A stretch of 48,939 nucleotides of DNA from Deltaproteobacteria bacterium. Its GTDB lineage: Bacteria > Desulfobacterota > Desulfarculia > Adiutricales > Adiutricaceae. Location of the stretch: positions 1 through 48,939 of the forward strand of contig JAITJT010000050.1 in the NCBI GenBank assembly GCA_031278795.1, read 5' to 3'. Under the pieces are notes generated by a model. It was not told the DNA's origin and did no database searches. It worked only from the letters and a program-made list of their open reading frames with translations. The position numbers and the translations under genes were made by a program. This document shows, in pieces, positions 25,536 to 34,066 of the stretch (positions are counted from its first letter, which is position 1; each line of letters begins with the position of its first letter).

Positions 25536-26177
25536 CTAGCGCCTGAGGTTTAGGGACCCTTCCAGATCGCTAAGTATCTGGGGGAAGAGCTCAGCTAAGG
25601 TCTCGGTCATCTGGCGCACCAGGTTCTCCGCGCGGTCCTCACCCTGTCTAGGCGTTAGCACCGGGGTCTTGTTGTAGCGGTTGGTGAAGAGCACCTTGGG
25701 GGTCACTCGTCTTAAATCATTTAAGGTGATGGTGAGGGAGAGCCGCAACACAGCGGGAGAGACGCTGTAGTCACCATAAAAGTCGGCTATCCCCACCTCC
25801 AGGGAATAGTCCGGGGCGCTAGCGCCCTGGAAGCGGACTATCTGGATGGAAGGGGAGTTAAGATCTAGGTAAGTTGCCAGGCTATCGGCTATGGCGCGCC
25901 CGGGAGGGCTGTAGAACTCGTTGTAGAAATCCGGCGCCAGCTCGTGGGCCTTCAGCTTGTAGACCAGCTTCTTGCCGTCATAGGCCGCGGGAGGCGGGCT
26001 GGAGGTGACCATGATGACCGCCCGGGGATTTTTTCGCAAAGTCGTGCCATCCGCTCCCTGCGACAGCTCCAGGGTGTAGGTGCGCACCAGGGGGTAGGGC
26101 CGCTCGGAGAGGCCGCAGCCCGAAAGGAAGATGGCGAGAAGGCCAATGACTAAAACGAGATGGATTAGGTTTCGCAT
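25536..26177 (-). CDS. PqiC/YmbA-like ABC transport auxiliary lipoprotein
   Basis: Outer-membrane lipoprotein of the ABC_trans_aux family (PqiC, YmbA), partner of MCE proteins. The lipobox LSGC places the lipidated Cys at residue 21, after a hydrophobic signal. The following domain has the expected Tyr-rich opening (YPLVRTYTLEL), an AIMVTSSPP-like first strand, a YNEFYSPPGRAIADSL helix, and late LRLSLTITLNDL strands. Start is ATG 26177. A 763-base AT-rich gap separates it from mlaD upstream; the GldG-like gene follows by 4 bases. It probably links the inner-membrane MlaFED complex to the outer membrane, in a role filled by MlaC/MlaA elsewhere (inference). Confidence 0.78.
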   Translation of the reverse strand: MRNLIHLVLVIGLLAIFLSGCGLSERPYPLVRTYTLELSQGADGTTLRKNPRAVIMVTSSPPPAAYDGKKLVYKLKAHELAPDFYNEFYSPPGRAIADSLATYLDLNSPSIQIVRFQGASAPDYSLEVGIADFYGDYSVSPAVLRLSLTITLNDLRRVTPKVLFTNRYNKTPVLTPRQGEDRAENLVRQMTETLAELFPQILSDLEGSLNLRR

Positions 26178-26940
26178 GTTACAACCAGGTTCATGGATTT
26201 TTGGAAAGGCGGAAGAGATTCACCATTAAAATGCCAGGTATTATCTTTGAAATTATATTTATTCTTAACTTTTTCTTTGTCTTTCTTTCCTCTTTATCTT
26301 TGTAAAGAGACGCGAAATTAACTTGAAGAGTCAAAAAATAAAAAAATGAATTTATTTAAGGTTACATTCGGAAAAGTAACTTAAAACGCTTAAAGCGTAA
26401 GGAAAGCTGCGGAAAACAATTGAAACAAAGGAGGCGAAAAGGCATCAAAATCAAAGGGTTTTCGTCAAAAAATAAGGAGCTTTCAACAACAATATTTATC
26501 GCTAAAGATCTTAGTTGGATGCAAAAAGTTTTTTTAAACAAAAAGTTCAAAATTAAACTAGTGCGTATTATTATTTTTTGGGAGCCTTCTTTTTCATAAA
26601 CTTTTGGAAAAAAAATTAAAAATAAAAAACAGAACAATTGAAGGGACAAAAAGAAACAAAAATTAAAATATAAAAGTAATTAAACATGTCAAAAAAACTT
26701 CTAAAACGTAAGTGCCTTGCGGACTATCCGGTTTAATAAATATTAAAAGCGCAACAGATTTTAGTAAAAAAACAAAAAAAGAAAAATTAGAAAAAGTAGA
26801 AAAAAAAGATCTTTTCGTTTAAATATTTATATCTCCATAAGCTTGTTTAAGCATCTTTAAAAGCATCTTAAATGAAAAGCTTCCTTTAAAACATCTTAAA
26901 TAAAAAGCTTTCTTTAAAACATTTTAAATATCTTAAAACC
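26178..26940. other. AT-rich gap inside the MCE operon
   Basis: A 763-base interruption between mlaD and the lipoprotein gene, with no convincing gene; a 95-codon frame here is Phe/Leu-rich from A/T runs and lacks a ribosome site. Just past the mlaD stop lies a 29-bp tandem repeat (26855-26940). A separate promoter for the last two genes may exist but was not pinned down. Confidence 0.5.
26855..26940. repeat. 29-bp tandem repeat after mlaD
   Basis: Three imperfect units beginning CTTTAAAA and containing CATCTTAAAT and AAAAGCTT: 26855-26883, 26884-26911 and 26912-26940. They abut the mlaD stop. Confidence 0.7.
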
Positions 26941-27966
26941 CTAGCGACCCACCGGAGGCGGTCCGCCCAGGAAGATCTGGCTGGGATAGCGCCTGGCCAA
27001 TTCCGAGAACTCCCGCAGATTCTCCGACATGACCCTCAGGTTGTCAAGGGTGGTGGGGAGGGTGGCCTGGGGGGTTTTCATGAGAGAGTCCAGACGGTTG
27101 AGGGTGCGCCTGGTGTCTGAGAGCATGAGCTCCAGCTCCTTAAGTTGCGCTCCGCTTAAAAAGGCGCTTAGTTCTGTTTTTAGACTATCGGCGAGTTCGG
27201 CTACGCTAGTGGCGGCGGTCTTGGTGTCCTTTATGGCGCCTAGGAGCTCCTCGGTGAATCCTCCGCTTTCGCGGTTGAGCTGGCTGGATATCTGCTCGAG
27301 GTTGGAAACCAGCTGGGTGGAGCGGTCCACCAGGGCCTTGAAATCAATGTCCCTGAAGGTTCTCACGATCTGGGTCATGCTCTCGCCAATCTCAAGGATA
27401 GTGTTGGGCATGCTGGGAATGATGAGGGCCGTGTCCCCGGGTATGACCGGACGCAGTCCCCCGGCCGAGGCGCTCTGAGTGGCCTTGGCGTCAGTTGGTG
27501 TGGCTTTGGGGCTGGCTTGGGCCCTTGGGGCTTGGCTACTGGATGCGTCCAGGTAGTCTAGGTTTAGGTAGGTTATACCCGATACCCCCTGGAAGCCCAG
27601 GTAAACCCTAAGGCCCAGGTCTATCTCGTTTTCCAAAAAGCGCCTGGCGTCAGTGGTGCTCTCGTTCTTCTCGCCGGTTATGAGGTCAGGATTCACGTTG
27701 AAACCCACCTTCACCATCTGCCTCCCTCCGGTCTCACCTGGAAAGCGGGTGATGGCGATGGAGGTGACCGAGCCCACGTTGAAGCCCCTAAACTGGACGC
27801 TGGCGCCTGTCCTGAGGCCCTGGACGCTGTGGTTGAAGAAGGTCTCGCAGTCCAGGAGGGACTGGAAGGACTGGCTGAGACCAAAGTAGAGGACGGCCGC
27901 CCCAAAGATAATTAGGGCCACCAGGGTGAAGAGACCGACCTTGAAATAGCTGCTTTTTTTGGACAT
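26941..27966 (-). CDS. mlaD: MCE-domain substrate-binding protein MlaD
   Basis: Inner-membrane-anchored, periplasmic lipid-binding component of the MlaFED transporter. A membrane anchor (about residues 10-30, VGLFTLVALIIFGAAVLYFGL) is followed by the MCE domain (about 35-145) with GLRTGASVQFRGFNVGSVTSI and GLRVYLGFQGVSGITYLNLDYLD, both diagnostic. A Pro/Ser/Ala linker (about 148-178) leads to long amphipathic helices (190-330), typical of the longer MCE proteins whose helices form a hexameric channel or needle. Length 341 exceeds E. coli MlaD (183) and is closer to the long-tailed form. It lies 97 bases downstream of mlaF. Confidence 0.88.
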   Translation of the reverse strand: MSKKSSYFKVGLFTLVALIIFGAAVLYFGLSQSFQSLLDCETFFNHSVQGLRTGASVQFRGFNVGSVTSIAITRFPGETGGRQMVKVGFNVNPDLITGEKNESTTDARRFLENEIDLGLRVYLGFQGVSGITYLNLDYLDASSSQAPRAQASPKATPTDAKATQSASAGGLRPVIPGDTALIIPSMPNTILEIGESMTQIVRTFRDIDFKALVDRSTQLVSNLEQISSQLNRESGGFTEELLGAIKDTKTAATSVAELADSLKTELSAFLSGAQLKELELMLSDTRRTLNRLDSLMKTPQATLPTTLDNLRVMSENLREFSELARRYPSQIFLGGPPPVGR

Positions 27967-28063
27967 AGGGGAACCTGAATTATGTGTGGCTTAAGACTAA
28001 ATCATATGGCTTAAGAGAAAATATGAATGGTTTAAGGCTAAATAAAATAGACGTATTTAAAAG

Positions 28064-28897
28064 CTATAATTGCGGCTCATTGCGTAGGAAAAATGCCTTT
28101 GACTCAGGCACCTCGGATTCCTCCGAGAGGTACTTGGGGCTGCCGCTGTCCACTATGCCGTGGGCCTTCTTATCCAAGAGGATGGCCCGGTCTATGACCC
28201 TCATTATGCTCCTAAGCTCATGGGTCACCACCACGAAGGATATCTGGAGGTTCCTGGCCAAGGTGAGAATCAAATGGTCCAGCTCACCGGCCGTGATGGG
28301 GTCAAGACCGGCGCCGGGCTCGTCTAGGAAGAGGAGCTCCGGCTCCAGGGCCAGGGCTCTGGCTATGGCCGCCCTTTTACGCATGCCGCCGGATATCTCA
28401 GAGGGCATGTGGTACTCGAAACCTGAGAGGCCCACCAGGGCGAGCTTTAGCTGGGCGGCTTTCGTGAGGCTCCCGGGGGTGAGCCGGGTGTACTCCACCA
28501 GGGGCATGGCCACGTTATCCAGAAGGTTGAGATCCCCAAAGAGGGCGCCGGACTGGTACATGACCCCAAACTTGTGGCGGGCCCGGTTGAGGCTCGCCTC
28601 CCCTTGGGCGAAGATGTCCTCCCCTAAGATAGTGACAGTTCCGGACCTGGGAGTCTCCAAGCCCACCAGATGCCTTAGAAGAGAGCTCTTGCCGCAGCCT
28701 GAGGGGCCTAAGACGCCCAAGATCTCACCCGCCTCCACCTCAAAGGAGACGTGCTCCAGAAGGGGAGGCTCCCCCTCGTAGGCGACAGTTAGGTCCTTGA
28801 CCACCAGGGGCTTGGGCTGTGTTGTTTCCTGGTCCACCCCCGCGGGCCTAAGGCCCGCGGGTGCGGCTTGGACTTGGTTTTCACCAGTTGAGGACAT
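28064..28897 (-). CDS. mlaF: ABC transporter ATP-binding protein MlaF
   Basis: ATPase of the MCE lipid transporter. Walker A GPSGCGKS (residues 64-71), signature SGGMRKR, Walker B LLFLDEP and the switch THEL are intact. The MlaF-type C-terminal tail (ESKAFFLRN) matches the FFxR-like segment that contacts its neighbour. The start is taken as ATG 28897, which overlaps the mlaE stop by 17 bases; a TTG at 28912 is an alternative. The first 30 residues are not conserved and contain a stretch encoded by a GC-rich palindrome (28835-28863). Confidence 0.9.
   Translation of the reverse strand: MSSTGENQVQAAPAGLRPAGVDQETTQPKPLVVKDLTVAYEGEPPLLEHVSFEVEAGEILGVLGPSGCGKSSLLRHLVGLETPRSGTVTILGEDIFAQGEASLNRARHKFGVMYQSGALFGDLNLLDNVAMPLVEYTRLTPGSLTKAAQLKLALVGLSGFEYHMPSEISGGMRKRAAIARALALEPELLFLDEPGAGLDPITAGELDHLILTLARNLQISFVVVTHELRSIMRVIDRAILLDKKAHGIVDSGSPKYLSEESEVPESKAFFLRNEPQL
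28835..28863 (-). repeat. GC-rich palindrome in the N-terminal codons of mlaF
   Basis: CACCC with CGCGGGCC (28835-28848, two extra Cs) pairs with GGCCCGCGGGTG (28852-28863) around a TAA loop: a 12-bp stem with a 2-base bulge. It encodes a Gly/Pro/Ala segment before the ATPase domain. Confidence 0.75.
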
Positions 28898-29993
28898 AGA
28901 ACACCACGGCAAAGAGGCTATCTAGGACAGCTATGCAGATTATGTTGGAGACCACCCCCAAGGTGGTCGCCTCACCCACGGCGCTGGGGCCGTCCTTGGC
29001 GTAAAGGCCCCTTTGGCAGCCAATTAGGGCCACGGTGAAGCCAAAGACAAAGGACTTGAAGAAGCCCGTGAGGATGTCGGATATGTCCACGTGCTCGAAG
29101 AGCTCCTTCCAGAAAACAGCGAAGGGGTGCCCAATGGCCATCATCACCACGTTTCCGCCCAAGAGGCCCGCCATGTCGGCCAGAACAGTCAAAAGCGGGG
29201 TGGAGAGAGTCATGGAGACTATGCGGGGGAGGGCGAGGTCTCGCACCGGGGAGAGACCCATGGTTACCATAGCATCTATCTCTTGGTTGGACTTCATGGA
29301 GGCCAACTCAGAGGAGAATGCCGAGCCCGAGCGGCCGGTTAGCACAATGGCTGTCAAAAGCGAGCCCAGCTCCCTAATGATGGCTATACCCACCAGATCC
29401 GCCACGAATATGTCCACCCCAAAGAGCTGCATGACCATGGCCGACTGGAAGGCCAGTATGAGCCCCACCAGGAAGGCGACCAAAGCGGTGACCGGAAGGG
29501 CGTTGACCACGCTCTTTTCGGTAATCTTCAAGGTTAGCTGCCATCGTCCGGTCCAGGGCCGCAATATTAGCTTGAAGAGGTAGAGGGTCACCTCCCCGTA
29601 AAAGGAGATGAGCTGGTGGGCGTCTTTAAATAAATCCACCACCGCCTTGCCGGTGGACTCTATGAAGCCGTAGCTCTCCTTGGGTTCTGTCTCGGGTATG
29701 GACTCGGAGGTCTCCTGGGAGAGGTTCCAGATGGGCTCAAGGGTAGGGGGCAGGTTAATGACGTCGCTTATGATTCCCATGGATTTGAGCTTGTTCTCAA
29801 TATCTAGGAGAATGGCCGCGCCATTAAGATCCAAGGAGTCGAGCTCCCTAAGGTCCAAGGTCACCTTCTTTTTGCCGGATTTCAAGATACCCGGGATGAG
29901 GGTTCTGTCCGGGGCGGTGAAGGCGTTGAGCTCACCTTTGAGGAAGATGGTGCCAGCCGCGTCCGGGCCCTGGAAGCTAAAGGGGCTCTTCAT
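28881..29993 (-). CDS. mlaE: MlaE permease with fused N-terminal STAS (MlaB-like) domain
   Basis: Membrane permease of the MCE lipid transporter. Residues about 10-95 are a STAS domain (TIFLKGELNAFTA, KVTLDLRELDSLDLNGA), equivalent to the separate MlaB of E. coli. Residues about 120-368 are the MlaE fold with several spans and the family motif ELGSLLTAIVLTGRSGSAF, plus ASMKSNQEIDAMVTMGLSP. The fusion is known in several Gram-negative lineages. The start ATG 29993 overlaps the TctC-like stop by 4 bases (ATGA), and its own stop overlaps mlaF, so these three are tightly coupled. It should pair with MlaF and MlaD in the inner membrane. Confidence 0.92.
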   Translation of the reverse strand: MKSPFSFQGPDAAGTIFLKGELNAFTAPDRTLIPGILKSGKKKVTLDLRELDSLDLNGAAILLDIENKLKSMGIISDVINLPPTLEPIWNLSQETSESIPETEPKESYGFIESTGKAVVDLFKDAHQLISFYGEVTLYLFKLILRPWTGRWQLTLKITEKSVVNALPVTALVAFLVGLILAFQSAMVMQLFGVDIFVADLVGIAIIRELGSLLTAIVLTGRSGSAFSSELASMKSNQEIDAMVTMGLSPVRDLALPRIVSMTLSTPLLTVLADMAGLLGGNVVMMAIGHPFAVFWKELFEHVDISDILTGFFKSFVFGFTVALIGCQRGLYAKDGPSAVGEATTLGVVSNIICIAVLDSLFAVVFYVLNW

Positions 29994-31003
29994 CTAGTTT
30001 TAGCCTCTTGGGCTTTTCTTATGAGATAGGCCCTTCTATCCCTCTCAACGAGAAATACGTCCAGGGCCTCCTCCCCAAAGAGGAGGGGGTCCATATAGGG
30101 AAGGCCCTCATACTTTTGGTTAAGGCAGCTCTCCCTCACGAATCCCGGCACGTCCTCCATGAGCCTGGGGAGGGTCTCGCTTACGTAGAAGAAGCCGTGG
30201 TAGTCGTGGATCCTGAGGGTGAGGCCGCTGGATTCCAGAAAGGCGCTGTCCGGATACAAGGGGCTCTCTTGGGGATGATCCGTGAGTATGGCCACCACCA
30301 CGAAGGGTATTCTCCTTTCCTGGAAGTAGCTGAGGGTCTCAAGCGGAAGCGCCAGGAGATTCCCCTCTGTGGCATTACTAAAGACCTCGGCGTAGGAGGC
30401 GTTGGAGCCAGGATACATACGCTCACCATCCGAGCCGTCCATCTCCTCGGGAGGCAGCTCAATTTGCTTAAGCCGCACCGGGATTTTCAAGGTGTCCATG
30501 ATGTCCAAGGCCAGGAGGGTGGAGGTGGAGAGGGGCTCTCTATCATCAGTTAAAAGTAGCATTGGTTCCTTGACCCTTAGCTTGATTCCGGAAAGGGAGG
30601 CGAAAGGGGTGTTCTTATGGGTTATGAGGGCGTGGCCCCTTTCAAAACCCAAGACCAGGGGCTGGAAGTGCTCGTCCCGGTAGGGGGCGTGCCCCAAGAG
30701 GCTCTTGGTCTCCACCGTGTCGAGAGAGAGGAAGGCTAGGGTTAGCCCGTCCGGATCCGAAAGGGAGAGCTTAGCCGCCGCCAGGATGCCACCATCACTT
30801 TCAAAGGATTGGGTCTCCACCATCCATCCCTCTTTGGAGGCTATCCTTTGGGAAAGGTCTTCCATGAGGGGCATCAAGGGATCCTCCGCCCCAAGTCCGG
30901 TCAAAAGCAAAAAGTCCTTACAGAGCGCCATGGGAGTAAAACCCAAGGTGGAAATGGTAAAGAGTAACAGCGAAATGAGGCGTTTGAGGGTGAAAAGTTG
31001 CAT
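29990..31003 (-). CDS. TctC/Bug-like periplasmic binding protein heading the MCE operon
   Basis: Secreted 337-residue protein with an N-terminal signal segment (about residues 8-28). The landmarks fit the TctC/Bug fold in order: a VETQSFESDGGILAAAKLS region, LSDPDGLTLAFLSL (family: PDGYTLL), PYRDEHFQPL (PYxxxDFxP), NTPFASLSGIKL (family: SPFKTLxEL), then EGNLLALPLETLSYFQERRIPFVVVAIL and a C-terminal helix. Bug proteins bind carboxylates for TTT uptake systems or as sensors. Here no TctA/TctB is present; the gene overlaps mlaE by 4 bases, which implies a role tied to lipid transport. Similarity is by landmarks only, so the family call is moderate. Confidence 0.6.
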   Translation of the reverse strand: MQLFTLKRLISLLLFTISTLGFTPMALCKDFLLLTGLGAEDPLMPLMEDLSQRIASKEGWMVETQSFESDGGILAAAKLSLSDPDGLTLAFLSLDTVETKSLLGHAPYRDEHFQPLVLGFERGHALITHKNTPFASLSGIKLRVKEPMLLLTDDREPLSTSTLLALDIMDTLKIPVRLKQIELPPEEMDGSDGERMYPGSNASYAEVFSNATEGNLLALPLETLSYFQERRIPFVVVAILTDHPQESPLYPDSAFLESSGLTLRIHDYHGFFYVSETLPRLMEDVPGFVRESCLNQKYEGLPYMDPLLFGEEALDVFLVERDRRAYLIRKAQEAKTR

Positions 31004-31466
31004 ATGAGTGAACTTTTACAGACGTTTATGTGGTTTTTTTATGGATGATAAGAGAAAAAAAGAGCTTAACTTCAGAAAAAAGATCTGATGCAGCTAAAAT
31101 TTAACCTTATTTTATCATCCCAGGGTGTTTTTTTTAGGAAAAATGCGCCCGCCGCGCCAGAGCCCCAGAGATTTGTGGGGATTGGGGCTCTTCTAGAGAG
31201 AAACCCGCCGGGGCGCGGCCTTTAAGGCCGCACCCCAGCGGGTCTTTAAAAACCATGGCCATGGCTAAACGCTAGATAGGCCTCTATGGTAAATATGCCA
31301 TCAATAGCCAGCTTTACTTGGCCATAAGGCCCCTATCACTTAGCATCGCCACTTAGCACTGCCACTTAGCAGTGGCAGCATAGAACTTTCACTTGGCACT
31401 CCCTTAGGGAAAGGCACAGGAGCGCTATATGTGGTGTCGTGCGTATCAGCCTACTACAGCTTCCAC
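31004..31466. other. Spacer with strong hairpins
   Basis: No gene recognised between the MCE operon start and the LivJ stop. It holds the terminator at 31203-31243 and a perfect stem CTGCCACT-TAGC-AGTGGCAG (31359-31378) preceded by two further CACTTAGCA copies. T-rich DNA at 31020-31140 probably includes the MCE operon promoter, which I could not place. Confidence 0.5.
31190..31250 (-). terminator. Terminator of the livJ-like gene
   Basis: Nested stem: ACCCGC (31203-31208) with GCGGGT (31238-31243), GGGG with CCCC, and GCGGCC (31215-31220) with GGCCGC (31226-31231). On the minus strand it is followed by TTTCTCTCTAG. It lies about 220 bases past the livJ-like stop. Confidence 0.6.
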
Positions 31467-32624
31467 CTAGTTCTGGGCGGCCGCGGGCTCCGGGATAGTC
31501 AAGGGGTATTCCTCGAACTGGCCGTTAACCACGCGGTAGACCTTGAAGATGCCGCCTATGACGTCTCCCCTCTGGTCGTAACGCACCGGACCAATGATAG
31601 TGTCCACCGTGTCCTCGGTGAGGTGCTTCTTGATTGTGTTTAGGTCTGTGGTACTTCCCGTGGCCTCTATGGCGTGGAAGAGAGTCTGCGCCGCGGCGAT
31701 GGAGTAGAAGAAGTAGGCCCCTATGTCATCCTTGTGGCGGGAGCGGTGGTCGGCTATGGCCGCCCGGGCCTCCTCGGTGGTGCTGTAATCCGTCTGACCG
31801 GTCACGAAGGTGTCCTCCGCGGCCTGGCCGGCCAGGCTTAGGAACTGCTGGTCGTAGAGGCCGTCAGCCCCTATCAAGAGGGCGTTAGCCCCCATGTTCT
31901 TGAGGCTGATGGCGAGCTTGGAGCCGTCCGGGTAGTAGCCTCCCCAGATGACGGCCTCGGCCCCGCTGTCCTTGATGGCGTTCGCCACCGGGTCGTAGTC
32001 GGTCTGGTTGACGGTTACGCCCTGCTCGAGTACCACCTGGATGGGTTTACCCGGGAGGTCCCTTAAGTAACTTATGGTGTAATCCACCAGGGCCTTGCCG
32101 TATTCCGTCTTGTCGTGGAGAATGGCCACCGACTTCACGCCCAGCCTCATGAGCAGATCCACCTGGAGCTTGCTTTGGGCGGAGTCGTAGGGGGTGGTGC
32201 GGAAGAAATAGGGGTTCTGCCCGTCAAAGGTGAGCGAGGTCTCGGTGGAGGCCGCGGACACCAAAATGACCGCGTTGGCGTAGACGCTGAGCGCGCTGCG
32301 GGTGGAGGTCGAGCAGGTGTGCCCCAATATGACGGAGAGCCCTGAGGATCTGAGCTTGTTGGCGGCCGTGGTGGCTAGCGCCGGGTCGCAGGCGTCATCC
32401 TGGATGACCAGCTCCACCTGACGGCCCAGGAGACCGCCCTTGGAGTTTACCTGGTTGACGGCGTACTCAGCTCCAAATAGAGTGCTGCGCCCGTAGGCGG
32501 AGAGATTTCCCTGGAGGGCTCCGCCAAAGCCTATCCTCAAGGGTTCCTGGGCCAGCGCGGCCTCTACCGTTAAGAACAATCCTGTGACAAACAAAGACAA
32601 GACGATGGTTAGATATTTCGGCAT
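31467..32624 (-). CDS. Branched-chain amino acid ABC transporter binding protein (LivJ/LivK type)
   Basis: Periplasmic binding protein. A signal peptide (cut probably after ALA, about residue 25) precedes the type I binding fold: LRIGFGGALQGNLSAYG, GAEYAVNQVNSKGGLLGRQVELV, and the disulfide pair of LivJ, QDDACDP and GHTCSTST. The later PVRYDQRGDVIGGIFKVYRV is the usual LivJ ending. It should bind Leu/Ile/Val or a related amino acid, though orthologues vary in ligand. No permease (livHM) or ATPase (livGF) is near, so it is an orphan component. Start is ATG 32624. A hairpin 33-62 bases upstream may control expression. Confidence 0.88.
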   Translation of the reverse strand: MPKYLTIVLSLFVTGLFLTVEAALAQEPLRIGFGGALQGNLSAYGRSTLFGAEYAVNQVNSKGGLLGRQVELVIQDDACDPALATTAANKLRSSGLSVILGHTCSTSTRSALSVYANAVILVSAASTETSLTFDGQNPYFFRTTPYDSAQSKLQVDLLMRLGVKSVAILHDKTEYGKALVDYTISYLRDLPGKPIQVVLEQGVTVNQTDYDPVANAIKDSGAEAVIWGGYYPDGSKLAISLKNMGANALLIGADGLYDQQFLSLAGQAAEDTFVTGQTDYSTTEEARAAIADHRSRHKDDIGAYFFYSIAAAQTLFHAIEATGSTTDLNTIKKHLTEDTVDTIIGPVRYDQRGDVIGGIFKVYRVVNGQFEEYPLTIPEPAAAQN

Positions 32625-32651
32625 AAAGCGCTCCTAATTAAGTTGCGAATA

Positions 32652-32686
32652 TAAAATGCCTGGGATGGAAGAGCATCCCCCAGGCA
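32652..32686 (-). promoter_or_regulatory. Terminator-like hairpin in the livJ 5' leader
   Basis: TGCCTGGG (32657-32664) pairs with CCCAGGCA (complement 32679-32686) and continues through GATG/CATC with two bulged Cs. On the minus strand the stem is followed by TTTTAT (32651-32656) before the start codon. This could be an attenuator or a 5' stabilising structure. No leader peptide was found. Confidence 0.45.
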
Positions 32687-33225
32687 AAGCTTCATTCAAA
32701 AAAAGGGGGGTATGTTTGGATTTTCCCCGCTTGGGCCGTGTTTGGATTATCCCTTAGGGAAAATATCTTATGTTTTAACTATAAAGCTCCAAAGCTTAAG
32801 AATAGTAAGGTGTTTTGGAATATTTTAAAAAAATGAAAAGCTCGCGAAAATTTTAGAAAGGCACTCAAAAATCTTAGAAACTATCTAAAAATTATAGAAA
32901 GGCGCGTAGATTAAAAATTTACGCTAAAGCCTAAAAAAGGCGTCTCTTATAATAAATAGATTCCTAAAATATTTACAAAAGCTAAGAAAAAAATGGCTGT
33001 TCATGAGTTAGGGATGGTCTAGAGGGCATCTAGGGAAAAAGCTTTGGATATTATCTTTAAAAGCTAGAAACACGGGAAATAAAAAGTAGCTCACGCTCTT
33101 TTCCACAGGGGAAAAAAGCGAGTTTAAAAAAGTCTATTAGCTATTGTGATTGATTATATAACATTGGGAAGGCCAAAAGCCTCGCGGCCGCTGGAAAAAG
33201 CCCGAGCGGCCTGGGATATTAGCAA

Positions 33226-33370
33226 AACAAAAGCGAAACAAAAAAATGAAGCGAAAAAAGCGAAAAAAAGTGAAACAAAAAAAGCGAAAAAAAACGAAAA
33301 AATTGAAACAAAAAAAGCGAAAAAAAACGAAAAAAAGTAGTGAAACAAAAAAAGTAAAAACAAAAAGATC
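33226..33370. repeat. A-rich tandem repeat
   Basis: Repeated modules of the type GAAACAAAAAAAGCG and AAAAAAAACGAAAAAA, with about 30-34 bases between the longer copies. A-tracts of 6-8 bases recur roughly every helical turn, so curvature is likely, as for the array at 15968-16127. Confidence 0.7.
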
Positions 33371-34066
33371 TATATGAGACAAGGGAAAAAACAAAGATTT
33401 TGCCCGCTTTAAAAAAAACTATTCATGGGGCATCTTTGGGAGATGACTTAACTTATTTTGACGTTTCATTAACTTTTTTAGACGTTTAATGAAATATTTT
33501 AACGTTTAAGCAAATATTTTGGCCTAAGATCAACTTTTTAGGCGTTTTAATCATTTAAGCTCGTAAAGGTCATGTGAAATATGGAAAAATAATCCATGAA
33601 AGAGTTTCTTATGGAGCTTACAAATCCTTGAGCGGGTATTATATAAAATTTTGGCCTTTTTTTAAAGGGGCAATTGCCTTTCATCGCCTTTGAACCTTTG
33701 AAGGCTCAATTCGCCTATGAATAAATCGAGAAGAAGGGAAAGCTTTCATGATATCTTCGGCTCTCTTTGGGACTTGGGCCTTTTCCGGACATTTCTCCTC
33801 TAAATCGATATTTAGATGTTTGATTATATTAATGGCTAGATAATGTGGTAAGATAAAAACCGCCAAATTGACCTCCAGGGTCAAGGGGCCCCTCTTCGCT
33901 TTTTTTTTATCTGTTAAGAGAGCGCACATATGTGCTAAGATAGTTGTCGCTTTTTTTGGAAAGAAAGGGCCCAGAGCGCTTTCTAAAGCCTAAGGGGCTT
34001 CGCGATTTTAGTCCCTTTTTTCGTTTCCTTTTAGACACGTCAAAAATCAAATAAAACTGGTAAAAC

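Larger units (their letters stand above)
32625..34066. other. 1.4-kb AT-rich spacer upstream of rseP
   Basis: No convincing gene. It contains the livJ leader hairpin (32652-32686), an inverted repeat GGCCGCT/AGCGGCC (33186-33211), and an A-rich repeat block (33226-33370). A Lys-rich frame over that block and an 82-codon minus-strand frame (33681-33929) lack ribosome sites and are not called. The usual upstream partner of rseP, dxr, is absent. Confidence 0.55.

Noticed and set aside
26362..26649. 95-codon minus-strand frame in the MCE operon gap
   Set aside because: Phe/Leu-rich from A/T runs, with no ribosome site and no conserved-looking motif.
28898..28912. Upstream TTG start for mlaF
   Set aside because: It adds five residues without a ribosome site; ATG 28897 is simpler and agrees with coupled translation from mlaE.
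33146..33340. 64-codon Lys-rich frame resembling a histone H1-like tail
   Set aside because: GTG start with no ribosome site; composition is fully explained by the A-rich DNA repeat.
33681..33929. 82-codon minus-strand frame upstream of rseP
   Set aside because: No ribosome site before its ATG and no recognisable domain; it overlaps the likely rseP upstream region.
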